Shown here piece by piece: positions 19,918 through 30,383 of a DNA stretch of 64,000 bases. Each line of letters begins with the position of its first letter. The first letter of the stretch is position 1. The position numbers were made by a program, and so were the translations under genes. A model generated the notes under the pieces. It saw only the letters and a list, made by a program, of their open reading frames with translations. It made no database searches and had not been told where the DNA came from. Origin of the DNA: Marinobacterium mangrovicola. Its GTDB lineage: Bacteria > Pseudomonadota > Gammaproteobacteria > Pseudomonadales > Balneatricaceae. Location: assembly GCF_004339595.1 (NCBI RefSeq), contig NZ_SMFU01000012.1, positions 124,001 through 188,000 of the forward strand. Reading direction: 5' to 3'.

Positions 19918-20182
19918 ATGGATGTTGCCAAGGGCCTCTCAATCTCGATTAGAACACTGCACCGATCACTTACAGCAGGGGCACAAACTTTGCCAAAACA
20001 CCGAGCGCTGTACGCGTAAAAACGATAAGCGAATGTTACAAACACCTTCCCTGAGACATCTGAAGCTCGCAGAGATTGGCTATCGCTGTGGCTTTCAGGA
20101 TCCATCCCATTTCGCCCGAGCATTCAAACAGCGAACCGGACTAACACCCAGCCAGTTTCGGAAGGCTGAAACCATAGCCTGA
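19918..20182 (+). pseudogene. AraC-family regulator remnant (frameshifted HTH domain)
   Basis: Two halves of an AraC-type double helix-turn-helix domain lie in different frames. From 19918 the reading MDVAKGLSISIRTLHRSLTAG gives the first HTH and stops at 20018-20020. From about 20040, in the next frame, LKLAEIGYRCGFQDPSHFARAF and KQRTGLTPSQFRK give the second HTH and the family signature up to the stop at 20182. At least one frameshift separates them. No N-terminal sensing domain can be read upstream, so the gene is broken. It precedes the hydrolase remnant and may once have regulated it. Confidence 0.7.
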
Positions 20183-20265
20183 CAGCGAGGGCCCATCATC
20201 GGGCATAGTCGTTAGTTAAAGTGGATTTAACTCAACCTCAAACAACAAAAACAGAGGATATTCAT

Positions 20266-20961
20266 ATGACAGTTAACTATGAACTGGTTCATGGCGGCTG
20301 CCATGCGAGCGCATAAATGGAAGCCCCGGCACAATGCATCCGGGACGCCTGACACCAGGCTTTCTGCCCAACACTAGCTGGCAACCGCTCCGGTGACGAT
20401 CGACGCACTACGACGCTGGAAGAGCCCATCCAGTCACAGTTCGACTTCATCGAGGACAAAGGCTTAACCAATATACGCCTGGCAGGCCATAGCTACGGGG
20501 GCGTGGGTTACCGCTCTTATTCTCTGTAACGCCTTCGCCCCCGAACACGGCGAATCGCTTCTGGATCTCGTTTCACCTCCCTATGCTGAACTGTTCACCA
20601 CACTGGCTGCCGACAAAACCAGTCGATGATGGGCTTCCAATTTCCGCTATTCAGGAAGCGCTTTATGAACAACGCATCCCTGGAGTTCGCTCACAAGTGC
20701 CACGCGAAGCTTAACCTCCATCCCTATAGAACCTTCTCGGACCTAGCCCATCTCAGCAGGCCACTGTTAGAACTCCACATGGGCTAGCACTTTGTAAACT
20801 GCGCGCAAGATACAGTCCTTCCTCGCAGCCTCCCTTGGCACCCTCGGTTATCCGAACGCCTGGGACTGTTCCGTCTTGTTAAATGCCAGGGCAGTCACGC
20901 AGTCCTGTTCACCAATCCTGAACGCTTTGCCGACTCGATTATCCGCGCGGGAAAAGACTGA
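20266..20961 (+). pseudogene. Alpha/beta hydrolase remnant
   Basis: An ATG with an AGAGGA ribosome site begins MTVNYELVHGGCHAS (the oxyanion HGG region), then stops early. Further on, in shifted frames, NIRLAGHSYGGVG carries the nucleophile elbow Gly-His-Ser-Tyr-Gly, and the end reads KCQGSHAVLFTNPERFADSII with the catalytic His. This is the layout of the small esterases of the salicylate-esterase-like group. Several stops and frameshifts show that it is inactive. The ribosome site survives, which suggests fairly recent decay. Confidence 0.75.
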
Positions 20962-21033
20962 CACACGGCTTGCTTAAACAGTTAAGACAAAACAGGGCGG
21001 CGCAGGTAATACATCGCCCCGAGGAGTTTCTAT

Positions 21034-21699
21034 ATGCGTAAAGATTACGGTTGGGCATTCTTTGCGCTGCCGGCTATCTTTCTAACACCCACCTCCACGA
21101 AGGGAGAAGAGTCGCGCTGGAGCGTCTTCGGCGGTGCTGCCCATATCCGTTTAATCCCTGATGCAAAAGCCTATCCGAACGGATCAGCTGTGCCGGATAG
21201 AAACACCACAGCATCAAGCAACAACAGTATCTCGTTCGGCGTTAACTACGATTCGGATCCGTATTGGACCGCGCGACTGGCTTTGGGCTTTCCTCCAATG
21301 ACACCCCTCAGACGGACAGGTAAGCTTGCAGAGGCGGGGATACTTGGAGAAGTCAGTTATGGGCCAGCCGCGCTTTCAGTGACTCGCTATCAGACTAAGC
21401 CTGGAGGCCTACCCCAGTATGCAGGGCCGGGCACTAACTACACACTGATAACAGACACGAAAGACGGCTCCATAGCTGACTTCAAGGTGGATGACGCCTA
21501 CGGCTCGGTTCTCCAGGCGGGCATCGAAGGGGAGACCGGTAGAGAGTATTCTCTGTTTCCGGATGTGAAGAAGGTCTATGCGGAGACATCTGCGACTGGC
21601 TCTCTTCAGGCCATGGGTGATGCGAATGCCTCTGCGGATATCCAGTTTGTTCCGCTAATCATGATCCTAAGAGCTTCCAAACGTTTCTGGGTGCTGTGA
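21034..21699 (+). CDS. OmpW-family outer-membrane protein, probably truncated
   Basis: The 221-residue product starts with a signal-peptide-like N-terminus (WAFFALPAIFLTPTSTKG) and reads as an OmpW-type small beta barrel: SVFGGAAHIRLIPDA, SISFGVNYDSDPYWTARLALGFP, YAGPGTNYTLI, FKVDDAYGSVLQAGIE and FPDVKKVYAETSATG. OmpW proteins end in a strand with DP near its start and a terminal aromatic residue. Here the frame ends VPLIMILRASKRFWVL, while a DP (DPKSFQTFLGAV) appears in the +1 frame at 21664, so a frameshift near the 3-prime end is likely. It stands in the decayed region and may be non-functional. Confidence 0.6.
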   Translation: MRKDYGWAFFALPAIFLTPTSTKGEESRWSVFGGAAHIRLIPDAKAYPNGSAVPDRNTTASSNNSISFGVNYDSDPYWTARLALGFPPMTPLRRTGKLAEAGILGEVSYGPAALSVTRYQTKPGGLPQYAGPGTNYTLITDTKDGSIADFKVDDAYGSVLQAGIEGETGREYSLFPDVKKVYAETSATGSLQAMGDANASADIQFVPLIMILRASKRFWVL

Positions 21700-21797
21700 C
21701 AGGGTCGGTCATAGGGAAGTGGTCGAACTCGATCACCTTACCCAAAACAGATTAGCCCCAACTGATTAGCCAACCACGCGCTTAGGCGATTCGGTCA

Positions 21798-21813
21798 TGT
21801 TCCACGTGGAACC
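21798..21813. promoter_or_regulatory. parS: parS site 3
   Basis: TGTTCCACGTGGAACC matches the TGTTCCACGTGGAACA form of parS with one outer mismatch. Confidence 0.85.
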
Positions 21814-22183
21814 TGCGACTTGGCTGACTGAGGTTTTGAGCAAGGCTCCGGAGCGCATTACCCGTTTCGAATAACAGCACCCAATCAGTTATCACTTAGC
21901 CCTATATAAATTGAACCCTTATAAATTGAAACGAGCGCCTGGCCACCGAACCGGTGTTACTGACGCAGTTAGCGACTTCGACGATTAACCAGGCAAGCGA
22001 CACAACCAGCGAGAGGTCGGTCTTCACAGGGTTCTAACCAAAACTTAAATAGATTGAGATAGCCTTTTGCGAACCTGATCGCGAAGGAATTTTTTTTGGT
22101 GTGTTAACCGAGTAATATGCATACGCGGCCGAAAAACTTATATCGCATTTTTGCAAATGGGTTCCACAAACCAAGCACCCGGC

Positions 22184-22489
22184 CTGTTAGATACACAGTC
22201 TGCTTGGATCATCACTCTAATGCTTTTACAGCCGCTACTCTCTGTGCAGCTTAAAACCTATTATGTTTTAACTCAGGCCGCCAGCTTTATCGCTCTGTGT
22301 AAGTTTGTTTAGCTCGCCCGTCAGCTCGGAGCGGGTCTCAATATATTCGCCATTGTGCTAATCCTCTCCGGCAGACCAAGCCGATTCGGCTACTTTGTTG
22401 CCTTTACGCTTCTCGCAGCAGAGCTGGTTGACCACACGCTCGCGTGGGGAAGGGTCCCATTTTCTGCGAGCGCTACACTCGATCTCTGA
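22184..22489 (+). pseudogene. Remnant of a multi-pass membrane protein
   Basis: A 101-codon stretch is open apart from one in-frame TAG at 22310 and reads as hydrophobic helices: AWIITLMLLQPLLSVQL, LTQAASFIALCKFV, then LGAGLNIFAIVLILSG and RFGYFVAFTLLAAELVDHT. The last part, with LAAEL and a following GR, recalls the C-terminus of DmsC-type anchor subunits of molybdoenzymes, but the match is weak. Downstream, HLYEPQDEALVSGFLEF could be the start of a TorD-like chaperone remnant. Both identifications are tentative. Confidence 0.3.
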
Positions 22490-22817
22490 GAATGATGGAC
22501 ACCATGGCCCACCTATACGAACCTCAGGACGAAGCTTTGGTAAGCGGCTTTTTAGAGTTCTAAATCGTTCCTAATCCAGAGGGGTATTGGATACAGGCTG
22601 CGGTCGCAAGCCATTATGCGTATCCTTGATCTGCGACCTGGTTGCCTTAATTCTGAGCCTATCTCTATTTACCTGGTAGAAACGACCAAAACAGCCTCAA
22701 GCTAAGCAGCTCAGCTACAAGAAGCGCCATCACAGGGGCTTTTTTATCGCCTGATCGACGCCCATTCCTCAGCACTTGTACCCGACACCTTGAGCCTAAC
22801 TCGAACCGAGTTAGTTT

Positions 22818-22833
22818 TGTTCCACGTGGAACA
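22818..22833. promoter_or_regulatory. parS: parS site 4 (perfect palindrome)
   Basis: TGTTCCACGTGGAACA is a perfect 16-base parS palindrome of the CC/GG form. It lies 3.8 kb from site 2 and next to the accessory island with the hemerythrin gene. Confidence 0.93.
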
Positions 22834-22983
22834 TTATTTCGTCAGCTTTGCGACGACCTCAGGACACGAAAACTGATAGATGAAGCTGAAAACGTTCAGC
22901 AGGCCCGCGCCGCCCGTCATGTCGTAGCGGCAGAACTCTTTCCAGCACTGGTACTGCTTTTGCAATACCTCGAAGTTAAACAC
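22834..22983 (-). CDS. Possible small hypothetical protein
   Basis: An open frame of 49 codons from a GTG at 22983 reads FNFEVLQKQYQCWKEF, CRYDMTGGAGLLNVF, SFIYQFSCPEVVAKLTK. A longer form from an ATG at 23040 would overlap the start of the hemerythrin gene head to head, which is unlikely. No ribosome site is visible and I recognise no family. It may be only an open stretch. Confidence 0.25.
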   Translation of the reverse strand: MFNFEVLQKQYQCWKEFCRYDMTGGAGLLNVFSFIYQFSCPEVVAKLTK

Positions 22984-23002
22984 CGAAAGAGAGGAAAGGG
23001 CG

Positions 23003-23407
23003 ATGCTGTCAGCGAACCAGATGCTTAGCCAGTTTGACAATAACTACCAACTGGGTGACGCCGGCATGGATACCACCCACCAGGAATTTCTACGCCACTG
23101 CCAGGAAACCGCTGCGACTACCGGCTCAGAATTCGCCAATAAGTTTAAAAAGCTGCTGGATCACACCCAAGCTCACTTTGACGAAGAGGAGCGGCGAATG
23201 ATCTCGATTCAGCACGGTGCATACAAGGAGCACCGTGCAGACCATCAACGCATCCTCGGTGATATGACGCGCTTCAACGAGCGGGTCCAGGCAGGGCGAG
23301 GAATGATGGCCAAGGCCTGGCTAAACGACAGTCTTCTGGCTTGGTTCGACATCCATGCCAGAACGATGGATAGTGCACTTGCTGCCGATCTTAAGGCCAG
23401 TGCGTGA
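23003..23407 (+). CDS. Hemerythrin-like protein
   Basis: A 134-residue single-domain bacteriohemerythrin, expected to bind O2 or NO at a di-iron site in the cytoplasm. The ligand pattern is visible: MDTTHQEFL, DHTQAHFDEEERRM, KEHRADHQRIL and WFDIHARTMDS supply the His and acidic residues of the four-helix bundle. A good AGGAAAGGG ribosome site precedes the ATG. The stop overlaps the start of the CooA-like regulator (TGATG), so the two are coupled. Its partner genes suggest a role in gas sensing or handling; that is inference. Confidence 0.85.
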   Translation: MLSANQMLSQFDNNYQLGDAGMDTTHQEFLRHCQETAATTGSEFANKFKKLLDHTQAHFDEEERRMISIQHGAYKEHRADHQRILGDMTRFNERVQAGRGMMAKAWLNDSLLAWFDIHARTMDSALAADLKASA

Positions 23408-24015
23408 TGAATACCTGGACCGGAAACCTGCAGCAGGGAAGGCGGGATCACTACGAAGTGGGCGCGTTGATAAGCGCACCCCACAACTCTAACAACCGTG
23501 TATTCGTTATCGAACAGGGCCGCGCCCGAGTCTGCCTTGTTGGCGGAGCCAAGGAGCAGACCCTGCGTTATCTTAAAGCTGGCAGTCTGTTTGTCACTCA
23601 CACGCCAACCTGGATTGAAGCGGTCGAACCATCAACGATCCTGAGCTGGCCCATGAGTGAGCTGCGTGCCCTGATCACCCGCCAGCCTGATATGGCGATC
23701 GTTGCGCTCAGGGAGATCGGCGGGATAGTCAGCACCTGCCTCGAGCTGATCGAAGACCTGGCGTTTCGTTCCGTGGAGAGCCGGCTCGCCCGATATCTCC
23801 TCACCAAGCACAAAGAGTCCGGCGCGGTGCCGTTTACCGTGTGCGACAGCACCGAACGCCTGGCGACGTTGCTGGGTACATCACGCCAAACCCTTTCCAC
23901 CATCATCAACCGTATGGAGCGCGAGCACCTGATTCGTCGCACCGGTCGACGAAGCTACCAGGTTCTTGATAGTGAGACACTGACACTGACCGCAGACGAC
24001 CTGTCAGCTGGCTGA
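23407..24015 (+). CDS. CRP/FNR-family regulator resembling the CO sensor CooA
   Basis: A 202-residue regulator with an N-terminal beta-roll effector domain (about 15-90), a dimerisation C-helix (about 95-132) and a CRP-type HTH (about 148-176: RLATLLGTSRQTLSTIINRM). Compared from memory with Rhodospirillum CooA, the blocks VFVIEQGRARVCLVGG, LRYLKAGSLFVTH and IEDLAF line up with VFVVVDGRLRVYLVGE, LFYLTSGDMFCMH and IEDLMF. His65 falls on the CooA haem ligand His77; the ferric ligand Cys75 is Val63 here, and the N-terminus is about 12 residues shorter with no Pro2. Its neighbours are a hemerythrin and cowN. CO sensing is likely but not proven; an NO or O2 sensor remains possible. Confidence 0.75.
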   Translation: MNTWTGNLQQGRRDHYEVGALISAPHNSNNRVFVIEQGRARVCLVGGAKEQTLRYLKAGSLFVTHTPTWIEAVEPSTILSWPMSELRALITRQPDMAIVALREIGGIVSTCLELIEDLAFRSVESRLARYLLTKHKESGAVPFTVCDSTERLATLLGTSRQTLSTIINRMEREHLIRRTGRRSYQVLDSETLTLTADDLSAG

Positions 24016-24018
24016 CAG
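24001..24018. promoter_or_regulatory. CooA-type palindromic operator upstream of cowN
   Basis: CTGTCAGCTGGCTGACAG is a perfect 8-base inverted repeat with a 2-base centre. Its core TGTCA-N6-TGACA resembles the known CooA half sites (TGTCA-N6-CGACA). It overlaps the stop of the CooA-like gene. The centre at 24009.5 puts a class-II start near 24051 with a TACCCT -10 at 24039-24044, and cowN begins at 24083. Confidence 0.6.
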
Positions 24019-24082
24019 ACACCCCGATTAGAGCAACGTACCCTGACCTCCTGGCCAATCATAAGCAAAGGAGGGCAAGAAT

Positions 24083-24373
24083 ATGAATGATCTTTCGCTC
24101 AAAAAAGACAGGTATGTGAGCTTCTGCGGACTGGACTGTGACCAACGTGCTACCGATTTTATGCGGCGTATCAATCAGCACCTGGAGACAAAAAATGGTG
24201 CAACGCCCTGGATCGATTACTTCACCCACAAGCTAAACGAGAAAGCCAAGATGGGGGTTGATGATCTGTTCTTTATCGGCGCTCAAATGAACACGCTGAA
24301 CGAATACCTCGAGCAGATCGAAGATGAAGAGGGGCTCGAGCTGCTTTGGTACCTGGAACAGGAATGCTGCTGA
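24083..24373 (+). CDS. cowN: CowN, protects nitrogenase from carbon monoxide
   Basis: The 96-residue product has the marks of CowN: RYVSFCGLDCDQRATDFM, WIDYFTHKLNEK, VDDLFFIGAQMNTLNEYLE and the C-terminal LLWYLEQECC with its twin cysteines. CowN is known from Rhodospirillum and Azotobacter as a small protein that sustains N2 fixation in the presence of CO, by acting on nitrogenase. A strong AAAGGAGGG ribosome site precedes the ATG. It is 67 bases downstream of the CooA-like gene. No nif genes are in this window, so diazotrophy of the organism is not shown here. Confidence 0.88.
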   Translation: MNDLSLKKDRYVSFCGLDCDQRATDFMRRINQHLETKNGATPWIDYFTHKLNEKAKMGVDDLFFIGAQMNTLNEYLEQIEDEEGLELLWYLEQECC

Positions 24374-24427
24374 AACAACAGCAGCAGATGCCTGCAGACC
24401 ACCGAAAGGGCAAAGCAAAGAACAACG

Positions 24428-24979
24428 CTAACGGGCCGCATCCCACAGAAGAGTGGCGGCCTTTTTCGCATTCTGAACCAGCGACTCGTTATAGCCCCGC
24501 ACCTGGCTCGCAACGATCAGACCTTCACCAATGAGAAATAGCGAGTCAGCCACCGACACCGCATCTTTTGCTCCAGCCTCCGTGCATAGATTGACTACCA
24601 AGGCCCTAACTTCCTCCTTGTGCTGATCAGCCAGTCTGTGCGGAATCTGCTCCGGAGCGGCATACTCCGCTGCTGCGTTAATAAAAGCGCAGCCACAAAA
24701 CTCCGCGTCAGCAACCCAGTTACCGATAAAATCGATGTAAGCGAGGGGGCCATCTTCGACAGCCGCCGCAGCAACATGCTGCTTAAGCCACGCCATAAAC
24801 TGCTCGTGCCGAAGCTGAAGAGCCGATTCGATCAACTCATCCTTACTGGGAAAATATTTGTAGAGCGTACGCTTGGTCACGCCCGCTTCAGCACTCAGCA
24901 GATCAACCCCTGAGGCATGAAAGCCGTTTCGATAAAACAGCGCAAGTGCGGCTGTAACGATCCTGTCAGCAGTGGACAT
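24428..24979 (-). CDS. TetR/AcrR-family transcriptional regulator
   Basis: A 183-residue repressor-type protein. The N-terminal HTH is typical: DRIVTAALALFYRNGFHASGV, DLLSAEAGVTKRTLYKYFPSKDELI (residues about 5-50). The C-terminal ligand domain (AWLKQHV, GCAFINAAAEYA) is of the kind that responds to small hydrophobic or electrophilic compounds; the ligand is unknown. It is divergent from the HPP gene, and two copies of a palindromic operator lie between them, so it probably represses both genes. Confidence 0.9.
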   Translation of the reverse strand: MSTADRIVTAALALFYRNGFHASGVDLLSAEAGVTKRTLYKYFPSKDELIESALQLRHEQFMAWLKQHVAAAAVEDGPLAYIDFIGNWVADAEFCGCAFINAAAEYAAPEQIPHRLADQHKEEVRALVVNLCTEAGAKDAVSVADSLFLIGEGLIVASQVRGYNESLVQNAKKAATLLWDAAR

Positions 24980-24997
24980 TGTTGCTCTCTCTGGAAT

Positions 24998-25013
24998 ATA
25001 CCGTTCTGTTTAC
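24998..25013. promoter_or_regulatory. Second, weaker TetR operator copy
   Basis: ATACCGTTCTGTTTAC matches the main operator (read as ATACCGATCGGTGTAC) at 13 of 16 positions. It lies 20 bases from the main copy, about two helix turns. Confidence 0.45.
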
Positions 25014-25017
25014 CTTT

Positions 25018-25035
25018 GTACACCGATCGGTATAC
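25018..25035. promoter_or_regulatory. Main TetR operator
   Basis: GTACACCGATCGGTATAC is a near-perfect 18-base palindrome (one asymmetric pair) centred on CGATCG between the divergent TetR and HPP genes. Confidence 0.65.
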
Positions 25036-25078
25036 TTGCGCAACAAATCAGCAGCAATAAGAAGGCAGGAGCCTCAAT

Positions 25079-25579
25079 ATGCGTTTCCCCTCAGCGTTAA
25101 GGTCCGGCGCGCCGGCCGCACCCTCTCTCCGATTTATCGCGCTCTCATCCCTGGGCGCTGGCCTGGCGATCGCCACCACCGGCTGGTTGAGCCTGATATC
25201 CGGAACCCCCTGGCTCATGGCGCCTTTCGGTGCCAGCTGCGTGCTGGCATTTGGTGTACCGGACTCACCCCTGGCCCAGCCACGCGCGATCATAGGTGGT
25301 CACCTGATCGCAACGCTGATCGGCCTGATCACGGCACAACTGCTCGGCGACTCCTGGATCGCCCTGGCGGTTGCTGTCGCACTGGCCTTAGCCGCGATGC
25401 AGCTGACCCGGACCGTGCACGCGCCCGCGGGGGCCGATCCCATCGTGGTGATCCTGGCCCATGCACCGTTCAGCTACCTGGTGTCACCGGTCCTGGCTGG
25501 CTCCCTGGTTATCGTCGCCTTCGCCTGGGCGATCAACCAGCTTCAGCACCCCGGGAAGTATCCACGCTACTGGTTATAA
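25079..25579 (+). CDS. HPP-family membrane protein
   Basis: A 166-residue integral membrane protein with about four to five helices. The HPP family signature is visible: WLMAPFGASCVLAFGVPDSPLAQPR, IIGGHLIATLIGL and the HPP-like motif as HAPAGADPIVVILA (Ala replaces the first Pro), then WAINQLQHPGKYPRYW. Members are thought to transport small anions; some have been linked to nitrite. The substrate here is unknown. It ends at a bidirectional terminator facing gyrB. Confidence 0.85.
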   Translation: MRFPSALRSGAPAAPSLRFIALSSLGAGLAIATTGWLSLISGTPWLMAPFGASCVLAFGVPDSPLAQPRAIIGGHLIATLIGLITAQLLGDSWIALAVAVALALAAMQLTRTVHAPAGADPIVVILAHAPFSYLVSPVLAGSLVIVAFAWAINQLQHPGKYPRYWL

Positions 25580-25620
25580 AACAGCCATTGAACTGGATTC
25601 AATTCGAAACACCAGACACA

Positions 25621-25646
25621 AAAAAAGCAGCCGAAGCTGCTTTTTT
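25621..25646. terminator. Bidirectional terminator between HPP gene and gyrB
   Basis: AAAAAAGCAGC and GCTGCTTTTTT form an 11-base stem with a CGAA loop. The A and T tracts let it serve both the rightward HPP gene and the leftward gyrB operon. Confidence 0.9.
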
Positions 25647-25661
25647 CATACCTGAAACTGA

Positions 25662-29190
<3,529 letters not shown>

Positions 29191-29210
29191 AAAAGAGGAT
29201 CAGAGGAGGA

Positions 29211-29244
29211 GTAAGCGCTCACATATTTGTAAGTGAGCGCTTAC
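29211..29244. repeat. Perfect inverted repeat between dnaN and recF
   Basis: GTAAGCGCTCAC and GTGAGCGCTTAC form a perfect 12-base stem with a 10-base AT-rich loop. It has no T run on either strand, so it is more likely an mRNA stability or attenuation element than an intrinsic terminator. Confidence 0.7.
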
Positions 29245-29251
29245 ATCAATA

Positions 29252-30355
29252 TCACATGCGCATCGGCATGACGACGTAAGTGGCATCCGGCTCTTCGAAG
29301 CCTTCGATCAGCGCACTGCTGTTGGAATCAAACAGGGTGAAACGCACCACGTCGGAGTTCAGAATGGAAAGCACATCCAGCAGGTAGTTCACGTTGAAGC
29401 CGATCTCCAGGGTGCTGCCCTCGTAGTCAACCGCTACGGTCTCTTCCGCTTCTTCCTGCTCCGGGTTGTTCGCCATCACCTGCAGCATGCCGTCTGACAG
29501 TGACAGGCGTACGCCACGGTACTTCTCGTTGGAAAGGATCGCGATACGGCTGAATACCTGGCGCAGCTCCAGGCGGTCGCCCAGCATCACCTTATCGCCG
29601 TTACGCGGGATAACGCGCTGGTAATCCGGGAACTTGCCATCAACGAGCTTGGAGGTGAAGGTGAAGTCACCTACGTTGGCGCGAATATGGTTGGCGCCGA
29701 TCACCAGGCTTACCGGGTTGTCGCCACCCTGCAGCAGACGGGCCAGTTCCAGGATACCCTTGCGCGGCACGATGATCTGGTGCTGCAGCTCCTTGTCCAT
29801 CTCCACATCGCTGATAGCGGTAGCAAGACGGTGGCCATCGGTGGATACGGCGCGCAGAGTGCCATCCTTCACCTCAAGCAGCATGCCGTTCAGGTAGTAA
29901 CGCACATCCTGCTGCGCCATGGAGAAGCCGGTCTGGTCGATCAGGTGACGCAGTGCAGACTGCGGCAGCGTCAGCTGCATCGCCTGCGGGCTGTCTTCCA
30001 CGTTCGGGAATTCGCTGGCCGGCAGCGTCGAAAGCGAGAAGCGGCTGCGGCCGGCCTTGATGATCATCTTCTGACCGGACAGCTCAAGCTCGATGCGGGC
30101 ATCGTCCGACAGGGATTTACAGATGTCCATCAGCTTACGCGCCGGAACCGTCACGGAGCCGGCGTCGGCGGGCTCATCCAGTTCGACACGACCGATCAAC
30201 TCGACCTCCAGATCCGTACCGGTCAGGGAGAGCTGATTGCCCTCAGCGACAAGCAGGATATTGGAAAGCACCGGCAACGTCTGACGACGCTCCACTACGC
30301 CGGCTACCAACTGCAGCGGCTTGATAAGTGCTTCACGGGAAATTACGAATCTCAT
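29252..30355 (-). CDS. dnaN: DNA polymerase III beta subunit (sliding clamp)
   Basis: Ring-shaped processivity clamp of the replicase. The 367-residue length equals the family norm (366 in E. coli). Three clamp domains are readable: MRFVISREALIKPLQLVAGVVERRQTLPVLSNIL at the start, FSMAQQDVRYYLNGMLLEV with VSTDGHRLA in the middle, and the C-terminal YVVMPMRM, which forms part of the partner-binding pocket. It lies 28 bases downstream of dnaA on the same strand. Confidence 0.99.
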   Translation of the reverse strand: MRFVISREALIKPLQLVAGVVERRQTLPVLSNILLVAEGNQLSLTGTDLEVELIGRVELDEPADAGSVTVPARKLMDICKSLSDDARIELELSGQKMIIKAGRSRFSLSTLPASEFPNVEDSPQAMQLTLPQSALRHLIDQTGFSMAQQDVRYYLNGMLLEVKDGTLRAVSTDGHRLATAISDVEMDKELQHQIIVPRKGILELARLLQGGDNPVSLVIGANHIRANVGDFTFTSKLVDGKFPDYQRVIPRNGDKVMLGDRLELRQVFSRIAILSNEKYRGVRLSLSDGMLQVMANNPEQEEAEETVAVDYEGSTLEIGFNVNYLLDVLSILNSDVVRFTLFDSNSSALIEGFEEPDATYVVMPMRM

Positions 30356-30383
30356 GGCTGTCTACCTTGTCAGGATCCGAGTA

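Larger units (their letters stand above)
18942..20265. other. Decayed intergenic region after glyS
   Basis: No intact gene is visible across 1.3 kb. It holds parS site 2 and, at its right end, a frameshifted AraC-type regulator. Short open stretches (for example 19085-19198) are too short and unlike known proteins. Stops are frequent in all frames, which suggests old, inactivated coding DNA. Confidence 0.6.
21700..22817. other. Decayed intergenic region with parS 3 and a membrane-protein remnant
   Basis: No intact gene in 1.1 kb. It holds parS site 3 (21798-21813), the remnant listed at 22184, and an imperfect hairpin-like region near 22724-22750. Codon use and stops look degraded. Confidence 0.6.
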
